Assembly: GCA_038030265.1 (NCBI GenBank)
Contig: CM075938.1
Span: 7,913,009-7,977,008 of the forward strand
Length of the DNA: 64,000 nt
Direction: 5' to 3'
From: Corythucha ciliata
Taxonomy: Eukaryota > Arthropoda > Insecta > Hemiptera > Tingidae
Shown here in pieces: positions 11,601 through 23,200 of the stretch. A model generated the notes under the pieces. The model was not told the origin of the DNA, did no database searches, and saw nothing but the letters and a program-made list of their open reading frames with translations. Both the position numbers and the translations under genes were made by a program. Position 1 is the first letter of the stretch. Each line of letters opens with the position of its first letter.

Positions 11601-13765
11601 AATGGCCAAACTTACCATGCGCAATTGCCAAAATTGCGAAACTGGTAATTCCCGCTCTAAAAACGGCAAAAATGACCTTTCAGGCCCTAAAATGACAAAA
11701 ATAAAGATACGCGACCAGAAAATATCACGCTGGCGATTCACTATATTTATGATCATACTGAAAATATGCGGCATAGATATCGCAAACCAACTGTTCTACC
11801 CTAAAAATGACTTGACGGACTGATCGCGCCGTAAAAATGGCCAAACTGACTACTTGCCGTCCACAAAAATGGTTAAACTATAACGATTCTTGCTTTGAAA
11901 GTTGCTAAAAGGAGTTCCTAGAATCCTCTAATTGGCTAAAATCTAAGGTTACCTAAGACGTCCTACTTTCCCCGGACTTGTCCTACTTTTTAGAGCGTCC
12001 GGGGCTCATTGTTTACGAGCCCGGGGAGACATGACAAGTGTCCTCTTTTTTGTTCTATTTTTTTCGGCTCAGCTTCTAACGTATTTAAGAGTCTGTAACT
12101 TCGAACATCTTTCACTGCTTTTTTTCATACTTGAAAAAAAGCAGTGGGGCTTTAGCCGAACCTTCCCCTGTCCACTTTTCACCATCACGGTTCTCAGGAA
12201 GATCTTCATCCAAATGTTAAAATTTGGCACCAATGTCACGGATTTTTTATTAAATTTGCTATCCCAATTTCACGGATTTTCAAGCTTTTAAAGACTGAAT
12301 TTCGTGGGGTCCACCATTGAAAAAAACAATTTTCGTAAGTTTTGCTCTTCCATGAACCATTTTTACGGACTTTCGCTCTTTCACAAGCACAATTTCGTGG
12401 GCTTGGCTCGTTTAGAACCAAATTCCAAAAACAATTTTTTTTGACTGATCCGAACCCAAATTTCGTGGCTTCAGTTATTTAGACCAGTTTTGCAGGTTCG
12501 TTTGATTTAGAACTATTTTACAACTAATTGTCTTCCAAGTATTTTAGACTTGGAACTTTAAAAATACAGTTTAACGGATTTTTGTTATTTCCTACCCCAA
12601 TTTTCACGCTTTTTAAAACCAAATTTTGGGGGGTTTTGCTCTTAATAAAATCAGTTTTGCAGGTGAATTACCTAATTCGAAAAATTAATTCAACTCTTTC
12701 AAAAACCGAATTACCGAACTCGGTTTTATTATGCGAAAAAGAAAATTTCGTCATTTTGGTCCTTAGAAATCCCAAGTTTTGCGGATTTTCGCTCTTTCAA
12801 ACCCCAATTTCGCGGATTTTCGCTCTTTCAAACCCCAATTTCGCGGATTTTGCACTTTCAAACCGAGTAAACAACGATTTTAACATTAAATTGAGTTTGT
12901 TAGGCGTCCTACTGTTGTGTCCTACATTCCGCCACAAGTGTCCTACTTTTGTCCTACCTTTTCGTGCCAGGCGTCCTCGGAAATGACTTTTACATCTGGT
13001 CACCCTACTAAAATCGCAAGTGATAATGTTGTTAATTGTACAGATCTGCAGATGTGCAGTGTTGATCAGACGCCGAATTGGGTTTCTGGATTGGCGTCGC
13101 CTCAGCAAAATCTCGAGCTTTTTGGGCAGATCGGCAAGACAAACGAACCGAGATGAGTTTAAACGCTTACTTGTTAAAATCGATAAAGGCGGCGTGTCCG
13201 TGATAAATTCCAGGTTTTTTACTCTCCCAACGAGTCACATTGTACACGAACTTGGCCTGTTAAACACAAAAAACAGGAAGACTTCAACCCAATTTGTTTT
13301 CGCTTGGGTGGTGTGGGGGGGTGGGTGTGCCAAACCTGGTCGGCGATTGACATAACGTGTAAATTCCCAGTAATGTTCAAATGAAGAACGTTGAAACCGT
13401 TCCTTTTGCAGAGGTCGTAGGCGACATTCACAAAACTGGTCGACGCTGTCTTGGGCACACGATTGTAAATGATGATGTTCTCGTCAAAGTTGCGGCGTTT
13501 TTGAAACATACGCTCGGCCAGGATGTTCTGAAGATTGTTGGCATTTCTGAGACGAGCGATTGATGCTTCTGATTGGGCGTAACGATAAATTAAAAATAGC
13601 GGTGAGCTCAATACAGGATTTATGGAGCAGAACACTACCAAGAGATATGTTGCTCTGTTCGAGCCGTAGGAATTTATACTGAATGAAACTTCCATATATG
13701 ACTATTAAGATTATTAAAGCGAATATCCACAGTCGGTTGCCTTGATTAGTAAATCGAAAAAGCAT
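5621..13765 (-). CDS. Hs2st: Heparan sulfate 2-O-sulfotransferase, 7 coding exons
   Basis: Transfers sulfate from PAPS to the 2-O position of iduronic acid in heparan sulfate, in the Golgi lumen. Exons (minus): 13765-13639, 13568-13336, 13256-13171, 6537-6399, 6279-6182, 6098-5941, 5844-5621. All junctions are GT-AG, phases agree, and the sum is 354 aa, close to the vertebrate enzyme (356). Visible landmarks: signal-anchor helix at residues 12-29; a short, probably coiled stem; PAPS 5'-phosphate loop [11 protein letters not shown] (K82); catalytic-type YHGH (H139, H141); PAPS 3'-phosphate segment with R163 and S171; four Cys around DECV/PDC/FLC/PEC; sequons NIT and NVT at the sites used in vertebrates. 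The usual RDP before the second PAPS segment reads RKP here. Intron 3 is 6.6 kb and full of repeats. An in-frame upstream ATG at 13813 is possible; 13765 is chosen because the anchor helix follows closely. Confidence 0.95.
6890..7840 (+). repeat. 17-bp minisatellite, copy 1
   Basis: Degenerate tandem repeat of GGTCCAACCACAGCAAT, in Hs2st intron 3. Because 17 is not a multiple of 3 and the unit lacks stops on the minus strand, long open frames appear in all minus frames (Trp/Val/Gly/Leu-rich). They are repeat artefacts. A unique-looking leader inside the array (TGCTCATTGACAGATGGTCC, about 7391-7410) recurs at the head of the second copy at 53822. Confidence 0.9.
7850..11943. repeat. Degenerate 30-bp minisatellite, mostly TGGCCAAACTGAC type
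   Basis: Irregular units of about 30 bp containing AAAATGGCCAAACTGAC and ATTCGCGCC run on the plus strand from about 7850 to 9960 and 10800 to 11943. They appear in inverted orientation (CCATTTTCAGGGC, CAGTTTGGCC) at about 10410-10800. A block of a second unit type (CTCAATTTTAGCCGCGAATT) sits between, at about 9960-10350. Divergence between units is high. Reading frames are not conserved, and no gene is supported. All of it lies in Hs2st intron 3, so it should be transcribed as intron RNA. Confidence 0.8.
11944..13007. mobile_element. hAT-like non-autonomous element with internal 31-bp array
   Basis: Flanked by perfect 8-bp direct repeats CTAAAATC (11936-11943 and 13008-13015). The left end reads TAAGGTTACC and the right end GGTCACCCTA (inverted: TAGGGTGACC), a short imperfect terminal inverted repeat. 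Subterminal GTCCTAC motifs occur at both ends. The interior, about 12270-12880, is a degenerate 31-bp array (ATTTCGCGGATTTTCGCTC followed by TTTCAAACCCCA). An 8-bp duplication with short TIRs is the hAT pattern. No transposase is present. It is inserted in Hs2st intron 3. Confidence 0.8.
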
Positions 13766-14204
13766 AATTTCACTTGAAATGATAATATCAGAGGGTGACT
13801 CTCCATATCCCAAGACTTCAAGGGTGTGTGACGCCTCGCTCCTTCCTCTCTAGTCCAGTTACACGAATTCCACTCTTAAAATGACACATTTAAATCGAAA
13901 CCGTAGCGCTTATATTTGTTTTTTTGTAGTATAAAAACCACTCGAGCACTTTCATTGCCATCGTAAACAAGTTTGATATGTCGGGGGGGTTCTTAAATCA
14001 AATAAAAAAAGTAAATATAACCAGGAAGGACTGCTGGTAAGGTTATCGAACTGTTATCTGCGTAGAAAAGGTGTTTTTGACAGTTTCAAGTTACATAATT
14101 ACGGGATAAAAGAGAAAAAACACAGTGAGTAAATAACATTTATTGCGTTCGTAATAGATTGTAATTAAAACCGACCGTTTTCCTCCAGTCAATTCATTCC
14201 TGGA
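13766..14204. promoter_or_regulatory. Shared divergent promoter region of Hs2st and Cables
   Basis: Only 439 bp separate the Hs2st ATG (13765, minus) from the Cables ATG (14205, plus), so both promoters and 5' UTRs must fit here or overlap. A plausible 5'-UTR intron for Cables has donor CTG|GTAAGG at 14037 and acceptor TTTTCCTCCAG ending at 14188. I see no clear TATA box. Confidence 0.6.
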
Positions 14205-17200
14205 ATGACAACTGGTCGTTATAAACGAAGAATCGCCGCTCTTTCATTTCTCACCAGCATCTCTCTGGATGGGTCCCCTCGTCTGGGCTATCCTCGACCT
14301 GACAGTCCTCGAACAGGTGCAGTTCACCGTCGTCGGGCCAACGGTGACGACGAGGAAATCGATCGATTCGACGACCATCCCCTGTTGTGTTTCAAGGAGA
14401 ACTTGGATCCGGTCGCTTCGTCGTCAGGACGGGCCAGCAAGAACGTGTCGCCGACTTTCAAGACCGTCGGTCAGGCGGCTCTTGCCGCCAACATCAGCGG
14501 TGATTCGTCGAATTTGAACGTGTCCAGCGACAGTCACTCTATCGCTCTGTCGAAATTCCTCGAGTCTGACGGCTATGGCCAGTCGAACTTTTTCAATTTA
14601 CCCTTTCGAGAAAGGTAAGAGCCCGATTCTCTCATTTCAGTATCCAGTAGTGTACCGAGGTAGGGGCGAGGGGGGCGGACCGCCCCGGGCCCCCGAAAAG
14701 CTTGAATAAGGAAAAATGAGGATTTTTAGGTTCATTCATGTGAAAAGGTTGGACAGCGATTTGGCTCCGTTCTACGAATTTCAGTCCATATCCGAATCCA
14801 GTCTATATCCGACCTGGAGAATACAACGTTACAAGTGATATCAGCAAAGAGTGTGGGCTGGCTATTCGATTGAGCCCCCGAGAGTGCTATTCTGCTGGCT
14901 GAAATACAGAAATTTGCGCCTTCTAATTCATGGATAAAATAGAGAAAACAGACCTTCGTTAGGTCCTTACAAGCGCACTAATGTACTTTTTTTTCTCTCT
15001 CTCATTTTTAGATATCTCTATTAATAGGTATCTGTATTATAACAACTGAGCCTGAGCCCATCAAGTTAATTTACTTATATACAATTTACAACATTATTGG
15101 AGTTCATGGCCCAGTGGCCTTCCTCACTGTCACTACCGCGACACCACAAGGTCCATGGGTTTTGTCCGCTGTAGCCGCCTGACGACTTCACCGTTGTCCA
15201 GGAGGCGATGTGCTTCCGGGTTCATAATTATGCTCCCGAAGACGGTGTTGGTGTTTGAGCGCATGCTGCTCAATTACTTCTTTTACGGTTTCCACCTTGA
15301 GGTCTCGGTGGTAGAGGTGAGGTGTGATTTCACTGTCGGTGATTTTGTCACTGTGACTACTCCGTCACTATTGGCTCCGGTGACGACCACATTGAAATCA
15401 CCGATCCGACCCTCTAACGGTGACATTCCTTTTCACTTATAATCGCTTCTTCATTCGTCATTTCTATCGCTTCACTGCGCTAGAGTCTATTGAATTAAAA
15501 TTGGAGTCGTCACCTAGCCATCCTCGCAGGTTACCACATAACACTTTCACTTTACCAGTTCCTCTATCACCCCAATCAGTGGCGGCGGAACCGGGGGGGC
15601 AGGGTGGGCGGCGGCCCCCCCGTTCGATGCCAATCTTCTGTCCCGAATACTGCACCCAAAGTTCTTATTCTATCCTTTTCGCTTCTTATTCGAGGACCAA
15701 GCGACCGTCACTCAGATCGAAAACCCTGGATCATTTGCGAGAAGATGAAAAATAGCAATGCCTAGAACATTCGCCCCCCCCCCATCTTTCACTTTTCTGC
15801 AGACTTTTTGTTAGGTATATTATTGATTCTTCTTCTACACTTTACCCCTGCCATCTGGCAAAGGAGGGCGATCCACCTATCGGCCACCCTCCCCGGAGAG
15901 GGTTTTAGCCCAAATTTAAGCAATATGAAGCACAGGCGTAGCAAGGGGCGTGCGGCGTGTGCGGTGCGCACCGGGCATCTCTACCCTGGGGGCATCAAAC
16001 CCGCTGTTTTGTTATGCGATCACCGCTACCCAGTGGCGGAACAACACTTGTCCGGGGCCCGGGGCGGAAATCTCTAGGAGGCCCTTTAGTCTCTAATTAA
16101 ACCGTAAATATACTTTTTGCAGCTTTGAAGTATATATTTTCCTCAATTTTAGCCACGAAATTGCCTCTAAAGTGCGTTTTCTCAATTTTTTCCGCGAATT
16201 AGCTCATTTTCTCATGTTTAGCTGCGAATCGGCGCTTTTTACAAGCTCTTACCGTGAAGTTGCCTTAAGAATCCGCAAATTAGGTAGCGTTTAAGTGCTC
16301 TTTCCCAATTTTATCCGCAAATTAGCAATTTTTCTAAATTTAAGCCGTAAATTCGCGCTTTTCTCCATTACAAAAAAAAACCATTCGTGTTTTTCTCTAT
16401 TTATTACCCTCGAATTAGCGCTTTTTCACAGTTTTAGCCGCTTGAATTAGCGCTTTTTCTCAATTTTATTCCCAAAGTTCCCCAAGAATGTGCAAGTTGG
16501 GGTATTCTCAATTTCAGCTGTAAATTAGCCTTTTTACCCTCAATTTAGCAGTGCATGGGCACATTTTTTAATTTTAGCTGGAAATTATAGCACTTTTTCT
16601 CGATTTTATCTGCAAAATTGAAATGTTTTGTACCTTAGTTGTGAATTAAAGTTTTCCTCCACTTTTAGACGCAAATTCGCGTTTTTCTCTATTTCACGCC
16701 GTGAATCGCAGCGCTTTTTCTCAATTTCAGTCCCAGCCCCGAGAATCCGTGAGTTGGCTTTTTCTGTGAATTCGCGCTTTTTCCCAATGTTTAAAGCTGC
16801 CAAATTGTAACACTTTATCATAATAGCGTGTTTCTCTATTTTTAGACTCGAATTCGCGTTGTTCTCTTTTTTATCCTTGAATTAGCGTTGTTCTCATCTT
16901 TAGCGCGTGAATTAGCGCTTTTCAACTTCAGCCTTAAAGTTGCCCCTAAGAATTGGCGAATTGTTTTGTTTCTCAATTTTAGCAGTAAATTAGCACATTT
17001 TCTTAATTTTAGCTACGATTTTTAGCGTTTTTTCTCGATTTTATCCGTAAAATCGTAATTTTTCATACCTTAGCTGAGTTTTCCTCCACTTTTATCTAGA
17101 CGCGAATTCGCGTTTTTGACTATTTCACCCGTGAATTAGCGCTTTTTCTAAATTTTAGTCCCAATGTTGCCCCGAGAATCCTTGAGTTGGCGTTTCTCCC

Positions 17201-20200
17201 TTTTAGCTGTGAATTTGCGCTTGTTCTAAATTTTGAAAGTTGCTAAATTGTAGCACTTTATCACAATTTTAGCTGTAAATTAGCGTGTTTTTTTTTTCAA
17301 GACGACGCGAATTTGCGTTTTTCTCTTTTTCATCCTTGAATTAGCGCTTTTCTCAGTTTTAGCTGCGTAAATTAGCGCTTTTTCCTAATTTCGCCCCAAC
17401 AATTCGTGATTTTGCGTTATCTCAATGTCAGCTGTGAATTAGCTAGCGCTTTTTCTTAATATTAACAGCCATAAATTTCAGCAATTTTTCTCAATTTCAG
17501 CCGCGAATCAGCGTTTTACTCACTTTTACAAGCGAGTTTAGCCATTCGTTTTCATCTTATCTACTTGAAAATCCCGATTTTTCATCTTCAAGCTATTCAG
17601 GGGCCCCCATCCGAACCCCGGATCCGGATTTCTAGTTATGCCCCTACCTGCATTCCCACACTTTGCTGTTTTATTTGAGTACGAATGATTATCGTTTATT
17701 ATTTAAAACGAATACTTGCCATATTCTTGTGGCAAAAAAACAACTAAGAAATCAATAATAGTATATGTATACGCAGGAGCTAAAGTCGTGGCTCTAAAAC
17801 GCCGTAAAATTTGCCGCGGTACATTACATTACAAGCCCGGCGGGCGAGGCGAGGTAAATTCCCTTCCTACGAGTGATGTACGACTTTTTTCACGCGACAG
17901 CAAGGAAATGATAAAACTGACTTTGACAAATTGACTTCTCGTGTCTTTAGTTTAAGAAGACCTTAAACGAGGTTATAACTCGAGTTCATTTACTCTCCGT
18001 ACTAGGACGGAAAATATTTTCTGGACTAGTACAGAAAATTTCTCGAATGTCACTGTGCGGTAATGGTCAATTTCCCAGACATTTTTGGCTACAGAAAATG
18101 ACTACTTTCGGAGCATGTCGCTTGAAAAATACTTTAGTTCCTAGGCATGAAAAGAGACACTTTTGGGACTCATTTGCGGCCGTAAAATTCGGTTTTAGTA
18201 TCATGTGGGATAAAAATAAAATATTATTAGTTCTAAAACCTATCAAGAATCAGGCCGTTGTATACCACATTCAAATCAGTCCCTAAATGCTGAAAATTCA
18301 AGACTATTGGGCACCTCCATACAATACCTTGCCTCCTCTATTTACTTAAAATTGAGAACTACACTACACTTCACCTTCTATTGATGAAAACTAAGGATGT
18401 GATGGTAGTGTTGGGTAAGGTGGGGAAGGGAAGGGGGGAAGCGCCTTAATTTTCGCCCCCCCTGAACCAAAATACTTCCGCCGCCACTGACCCCAATGAA
18501 CTCAGTAGCATTCTCCCCAAGTCTATCCCACGTCTGTTGACTTTTTTTCTTGGACTTATCGTTAGTTTTGAACTTCCTTTTTCCAAGACCTGTGCTACAG
18601 TGATCTATGCTACAGTTTTTTAAAAACACCATCCTAGGCAGGGGCGTAGCCAGCCCTTGAACAAGGAGTGGGCAGAGTATGTCGGACGTTATGGAAACTA
18701 GAGACCCCAACAAAAGAACTGGTAGCGCAATGAATCGTCAAATTCTTCCCCGGAAACTGAGTTTTCACAAAAAAGGGTCGCAATCCATCAAAAACTAACA
18801 TCTTCGTTCGGAAATTATCTGTTTTAGCCTTCTATTCCTGATTTTCTGTCCAAAAACTAACAATTCTATTCAGACTTTTTCTATTAACAGACAATTCGAT
18901 TTCCCCGGAAATCGATACTTGGCATTCAAATATACAGGGTGACCGACTTTTCATCAACGTCTTTTCTGAGAGACGTAAAAATTAAACATTTTTGAACCAA
19001 ACAATAACGGGTTTTAACTCAAAACTGTCGTTTTTTAACAAAAAAACTGAATATTTCACTCTAGAATAACTGAATATTTTACTTCAAAACTGACGTTTCT
19101 ACGCCAAAGACGAAGTGTTTACGCCTAAACTAAAAATTTCACAGCACAACTTTTAAAATCCAAGTCTTTACCCCCAAAACTGGTGAATTCCGCCTAAAAA
19201 TGGCGGGTTTAACCCAAAACGGATCAAAAACGAATGATCTTAATTACAATTAACAGACCACTCAGTACTAAAAACTGCCAATTTTTCCTTCAATTTATCC
19301 TTCAATTGGCGATTTTAGAAAACAAAAACAAAACAAAAAAAAACGTACAATTCAATGGAAGATGCTACCACAAAACTTGCGATTTTAACCTAAAACTAAA
19401 CTTTACTGTTCCATTTCAAAAATGAATATTTTACACCCGGAACGACAATTTCCCCTCAAAATTAAATAATTTACTCCAAAACTGACAATGTCACACTTTA
19501 ACTTAAGTTTTCCCCAAAACGGGTGATTTTAGGCCATTCTGCCTTGAAAACAGGTGATTTCACTAAAAAAAAATATCAAAAAAATGACAAATTCATCGCA
19601 AATAGGACGATATACTAATACAGACGATTTCACGCCAAAGCTGACGAGTTGCCTCATAACTGATGACGTTAATACAAAACTGGTCATTTTTATTGAATTT
19701 ATTCTCACAATTTTGTAACACGCGCGGTAACTGTTCTTTTCGTTTCCACGGTAACGTTTTTGTTGTGTACTGGGGTCTCCGATTATAAAAAAAACACTCC
19801 TCTCGTTTTTGTTCCGTCGATTAAAAATAAAGTTCTTTCCATTAAATGAAATACATGTTTTTCGCGTTCTAAAGACAAAAATCAAAAGGTTATGGGTTCA
19901 AATCGCTTAAACTGCGCTATTCGGGGCCAGTTTTAGTGTTTTCATCGCGCGGACACCTAAAGTGGCGTTTTCTTTTTTCCCTTTCAAGTGATTAGTGTGC
20001 GAGTACATTTCATCACTTTTCCATCGGTCATGGAATTCGTCAAGGGAATAAAACCGCTAAAAGGAGCCGAGGATTGGCCTCAATGGAGAGACAAAGTAAT
20101 GGACGTGCTGGAGTACTTCAACGCGATCGACATAATTGAAGGTAAATCTACCAAGCCTACCCATACAGAAACTCCGACGAAAGCTGAAAAAGAACAACTA

Positions 20201-23200
20201 GAATCTTGGATAAAACGCTCGGCCCAAGCTAAAATAGTTTTATCTCAATGCGTCAGCGACGAGCTTCACGAACGAATTTCGGGTCGTCTTTCTGCGAAGG
20301 AGGCTTGGGAAATTTTAACAAATGAATTCGATAATAAAGCGGAAGACCAGCTTTTTCGTCAGTGCCTCGATTTTTTTAGTGTCGAATGGTCTGAAAGCGA
20401 AGACGCTCCATCAGTTTTAGCTCGTATTAAAAATCAGCATCGCGATTTTTTTGCTGGTTTGAAGACACGTAAAATAGAAAGCGTTGAACGTCTTCTTGAG
20501 CTTCTCTTCGTCTCGAAAATCCTTCATATTCTGCCTAAACGGCTTGAAACCTTCAAATCGAGCTACCTATTAATGAAGGCAAACAACGACAAAACGATTG
20601 ATGATCTCTCATCCGCGCTCATTCTTCACAAGAGAAACATCGCCCCCGTACCAACGTCAAACGCGTCAGGCGAAGTTTTAGAGGTACGCAGCGGTAACAA
20701 GGGTAAGTTTGTTCGGAAAACAAACAAGCCTCATTTTACGGACTGCAATAAATTTGAAAAATCTACGAACGTCGGAAACAAACCGGTTGACGTTATTTGC
20801 AAATACTGCAACGTGAAAGGTCATTGGCTAAAGCAATGCGATCGCTGGAAAGCCGATGGTCAACCACCGTACCCCGCTCGTGCTTGTGGAACCGGAACAA
20901 GTAAATATACGTCTCCAACAGTCAATAAAACCGAAACGAAAACGGCATTAATATCTGTCAGTAGTGACGTTTTGACAGTATCTACGAATGATCACTGGTG
21001 GGGTGACAACGGTGCAACTAAGCACATTACCCACAATTTCAATTGGTTCAAAAATTATGAGCCATTCTCTGGAGATTTTGTTGTAACCGCGGCAAACAAC
21101 AAGAAATTGAAAGCATTCGGCAGCGGAACTATCGAAGTGACAAACTTTTCAAACGGTAAATTGAAAACTTGGACACTCAACGACGTGTGGTATGTTCCCG
21201 AAATTTCTCGGAATCTTTTCTCCGTTCTGGAAGCGCACGATCGAAATCCTACAGGTAAATTCGAATCGGATCCTTGTGAATGTAAATTCATCGTCGATGG
21301 AAAGGTTGTTTTCACCGGAACTAGACAACAGCACGGAACGCTGTATCGAGCATCATTTCATCCGGTTCAACCTGAAGAACCGTGTGTTAATCAAGTCGAA
21401 GGTACCGATACCTTGCAATTGTACCATGAGCGATGGGGACACCTGGACAAACAATATATTCGAGCCAAGCTGCAATCTGAGCTGGATATCGCGGTCAAAC
21501 CTAGCAAAGAACTCTGTGGTCCTTGTCAATTCGGAAAGGCACACGGGCTGCCATTTGGCACCAGGGTTCGAACGACGAAACCAGGAGAGCTGATGTCAGG
21601 TGACGTCTGCGGTCCTTTCGATAAATCATTCAACGGGCGCAGGTATTTGATCGTGATCAAAGACCATTTTTCACATTTTTGTTTTTGTTTCGTCGTGCGG
21701 GAAAAATCGGCAGTGAAAGAAGCCATTCGAGAAGCTTTAACAAAGGCTCGAACACTTAGCCATCAGGTGAAGGAATTCCTTTCTGACAACGGAGGAGAAT
21801 TTGACAACGAACAAGTTCGAGCCGTACTTCGTGAATTTGGGGTAACGCAACGACTAACGGCCCCATATACTCCTCAGCAGAATGGAGCGGTCGAAAGGGA
21901 GAATCGAACCATTGTCGAAATGGCTCGAACGTTCAAATACTCGAACTCGGAAGTCAAGTTTCCCACCGCCATCTGGGCAGAACTCGTGACTACTGCTGGC
22001 TACATCCTAAATCGAATAGGAAAGTCATCGGTCGAGAGCAAAAGTCCTCACGAAATTTGGTTTGGTAAAAAACCACGAATAAAACACTTGAGAATTGTAA
22101 GTTCCAAGTGCTACGTCCATATTCCTGCGCAGAAGAGAAGAAAAATGGATTCAAAAGCTGTAGTCGGATATCTCGTTGGGTATGACGGCGAAGAACGCTA
22201 CCGGATATACGTTCCTGAAAAACGAGATGTAATATTGTCCCGAGACGTCATTTTTAACGAAAAAATTGGTGACTGTGACGAGCGCGTCTCCTTGCCTTTT
22301 GAAGATGAGGAAACAGTCATTCAAAAAGAAGATGAAACCGATCGTGAAAAATTAACAGAAACAACAACCGAAGACGTTCCTTTAGAATCATCTTCGTCGT
22401 CAGAAGATGAGGACGATCCTGCTTCAGGCATCATAACGATATCGCGGAAACGTGAAAAACCCCGTTATTTAAATGATTACGTCACGATAGCCGAAGCATT
22501 TATTGTAGAAGACGATCCTAAGTCGTTTTCTGAAGCGATGGGACGCGAAGATAAAGACGAATGGAAGAAAGCCATGGACGCGGAAATGGACTCTATGCGT
22601 TCGAACGACGCATGGGACCTGGTCGAGCTTCCTCCCGGAAAATTTGACATTGATAATAAATGGGTCTATCGTCTCAAACGCCACCCAGACGGCACTGTCG
22701 ACAAATATCGAGCGAGAATGGTGATTAAAGGTTGCGCACAAAGACCCGGCATCGACTACGAAAACACCTTCAGTCCAGTCACGCGTTTAGACACAATTCG
22801 GACATTGTTGTCGGTAGCTGCTACAGAGAGGATGCAGATGATGCAGTTCGACGTATCTACTGCTTTTCTCAATGGCGATGTAGATGAAGAAATCTACATG
22901 AAACAGCCAATCGGCTATTCGGACGGCACAAATCGTGTTTGTCGTTTGAAAAGAAGCTTGTACGGGCTGAAGCAAGCTTCACGTTGCTGGAACCAGAAAT
23001 TCGATGACTTTATGGTTCGACTCAAATTCAAGCAAAGTCAAGAGGATCCATGCGTTTATATCCGTCGGCAAAATTCGTGCAAGGTCATCGTCGCATTATA
23101 CGTGGATGATGGTCTCGTCATTTCAACATCCAAACAGGAAATGAGAGTTTTTGTCCAAGAACTTCGTACAAAGTTCAAAATCGTCGTTAAAGAACTGTCA

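Noticed and set aside
13813..13813. Upstream in-frame ATG as the Hs2st start
   Set aside because: It is possible, but the ATG at 13765 places the signal anchor near the N-terminus as in the family. Kept only as an alternative.
14269..14517. Overlapping second frame within Cables exon 1
   Set aside because: It is a shadow of the real frame, which carries the Cables N-terminal signature and a matching donor site.
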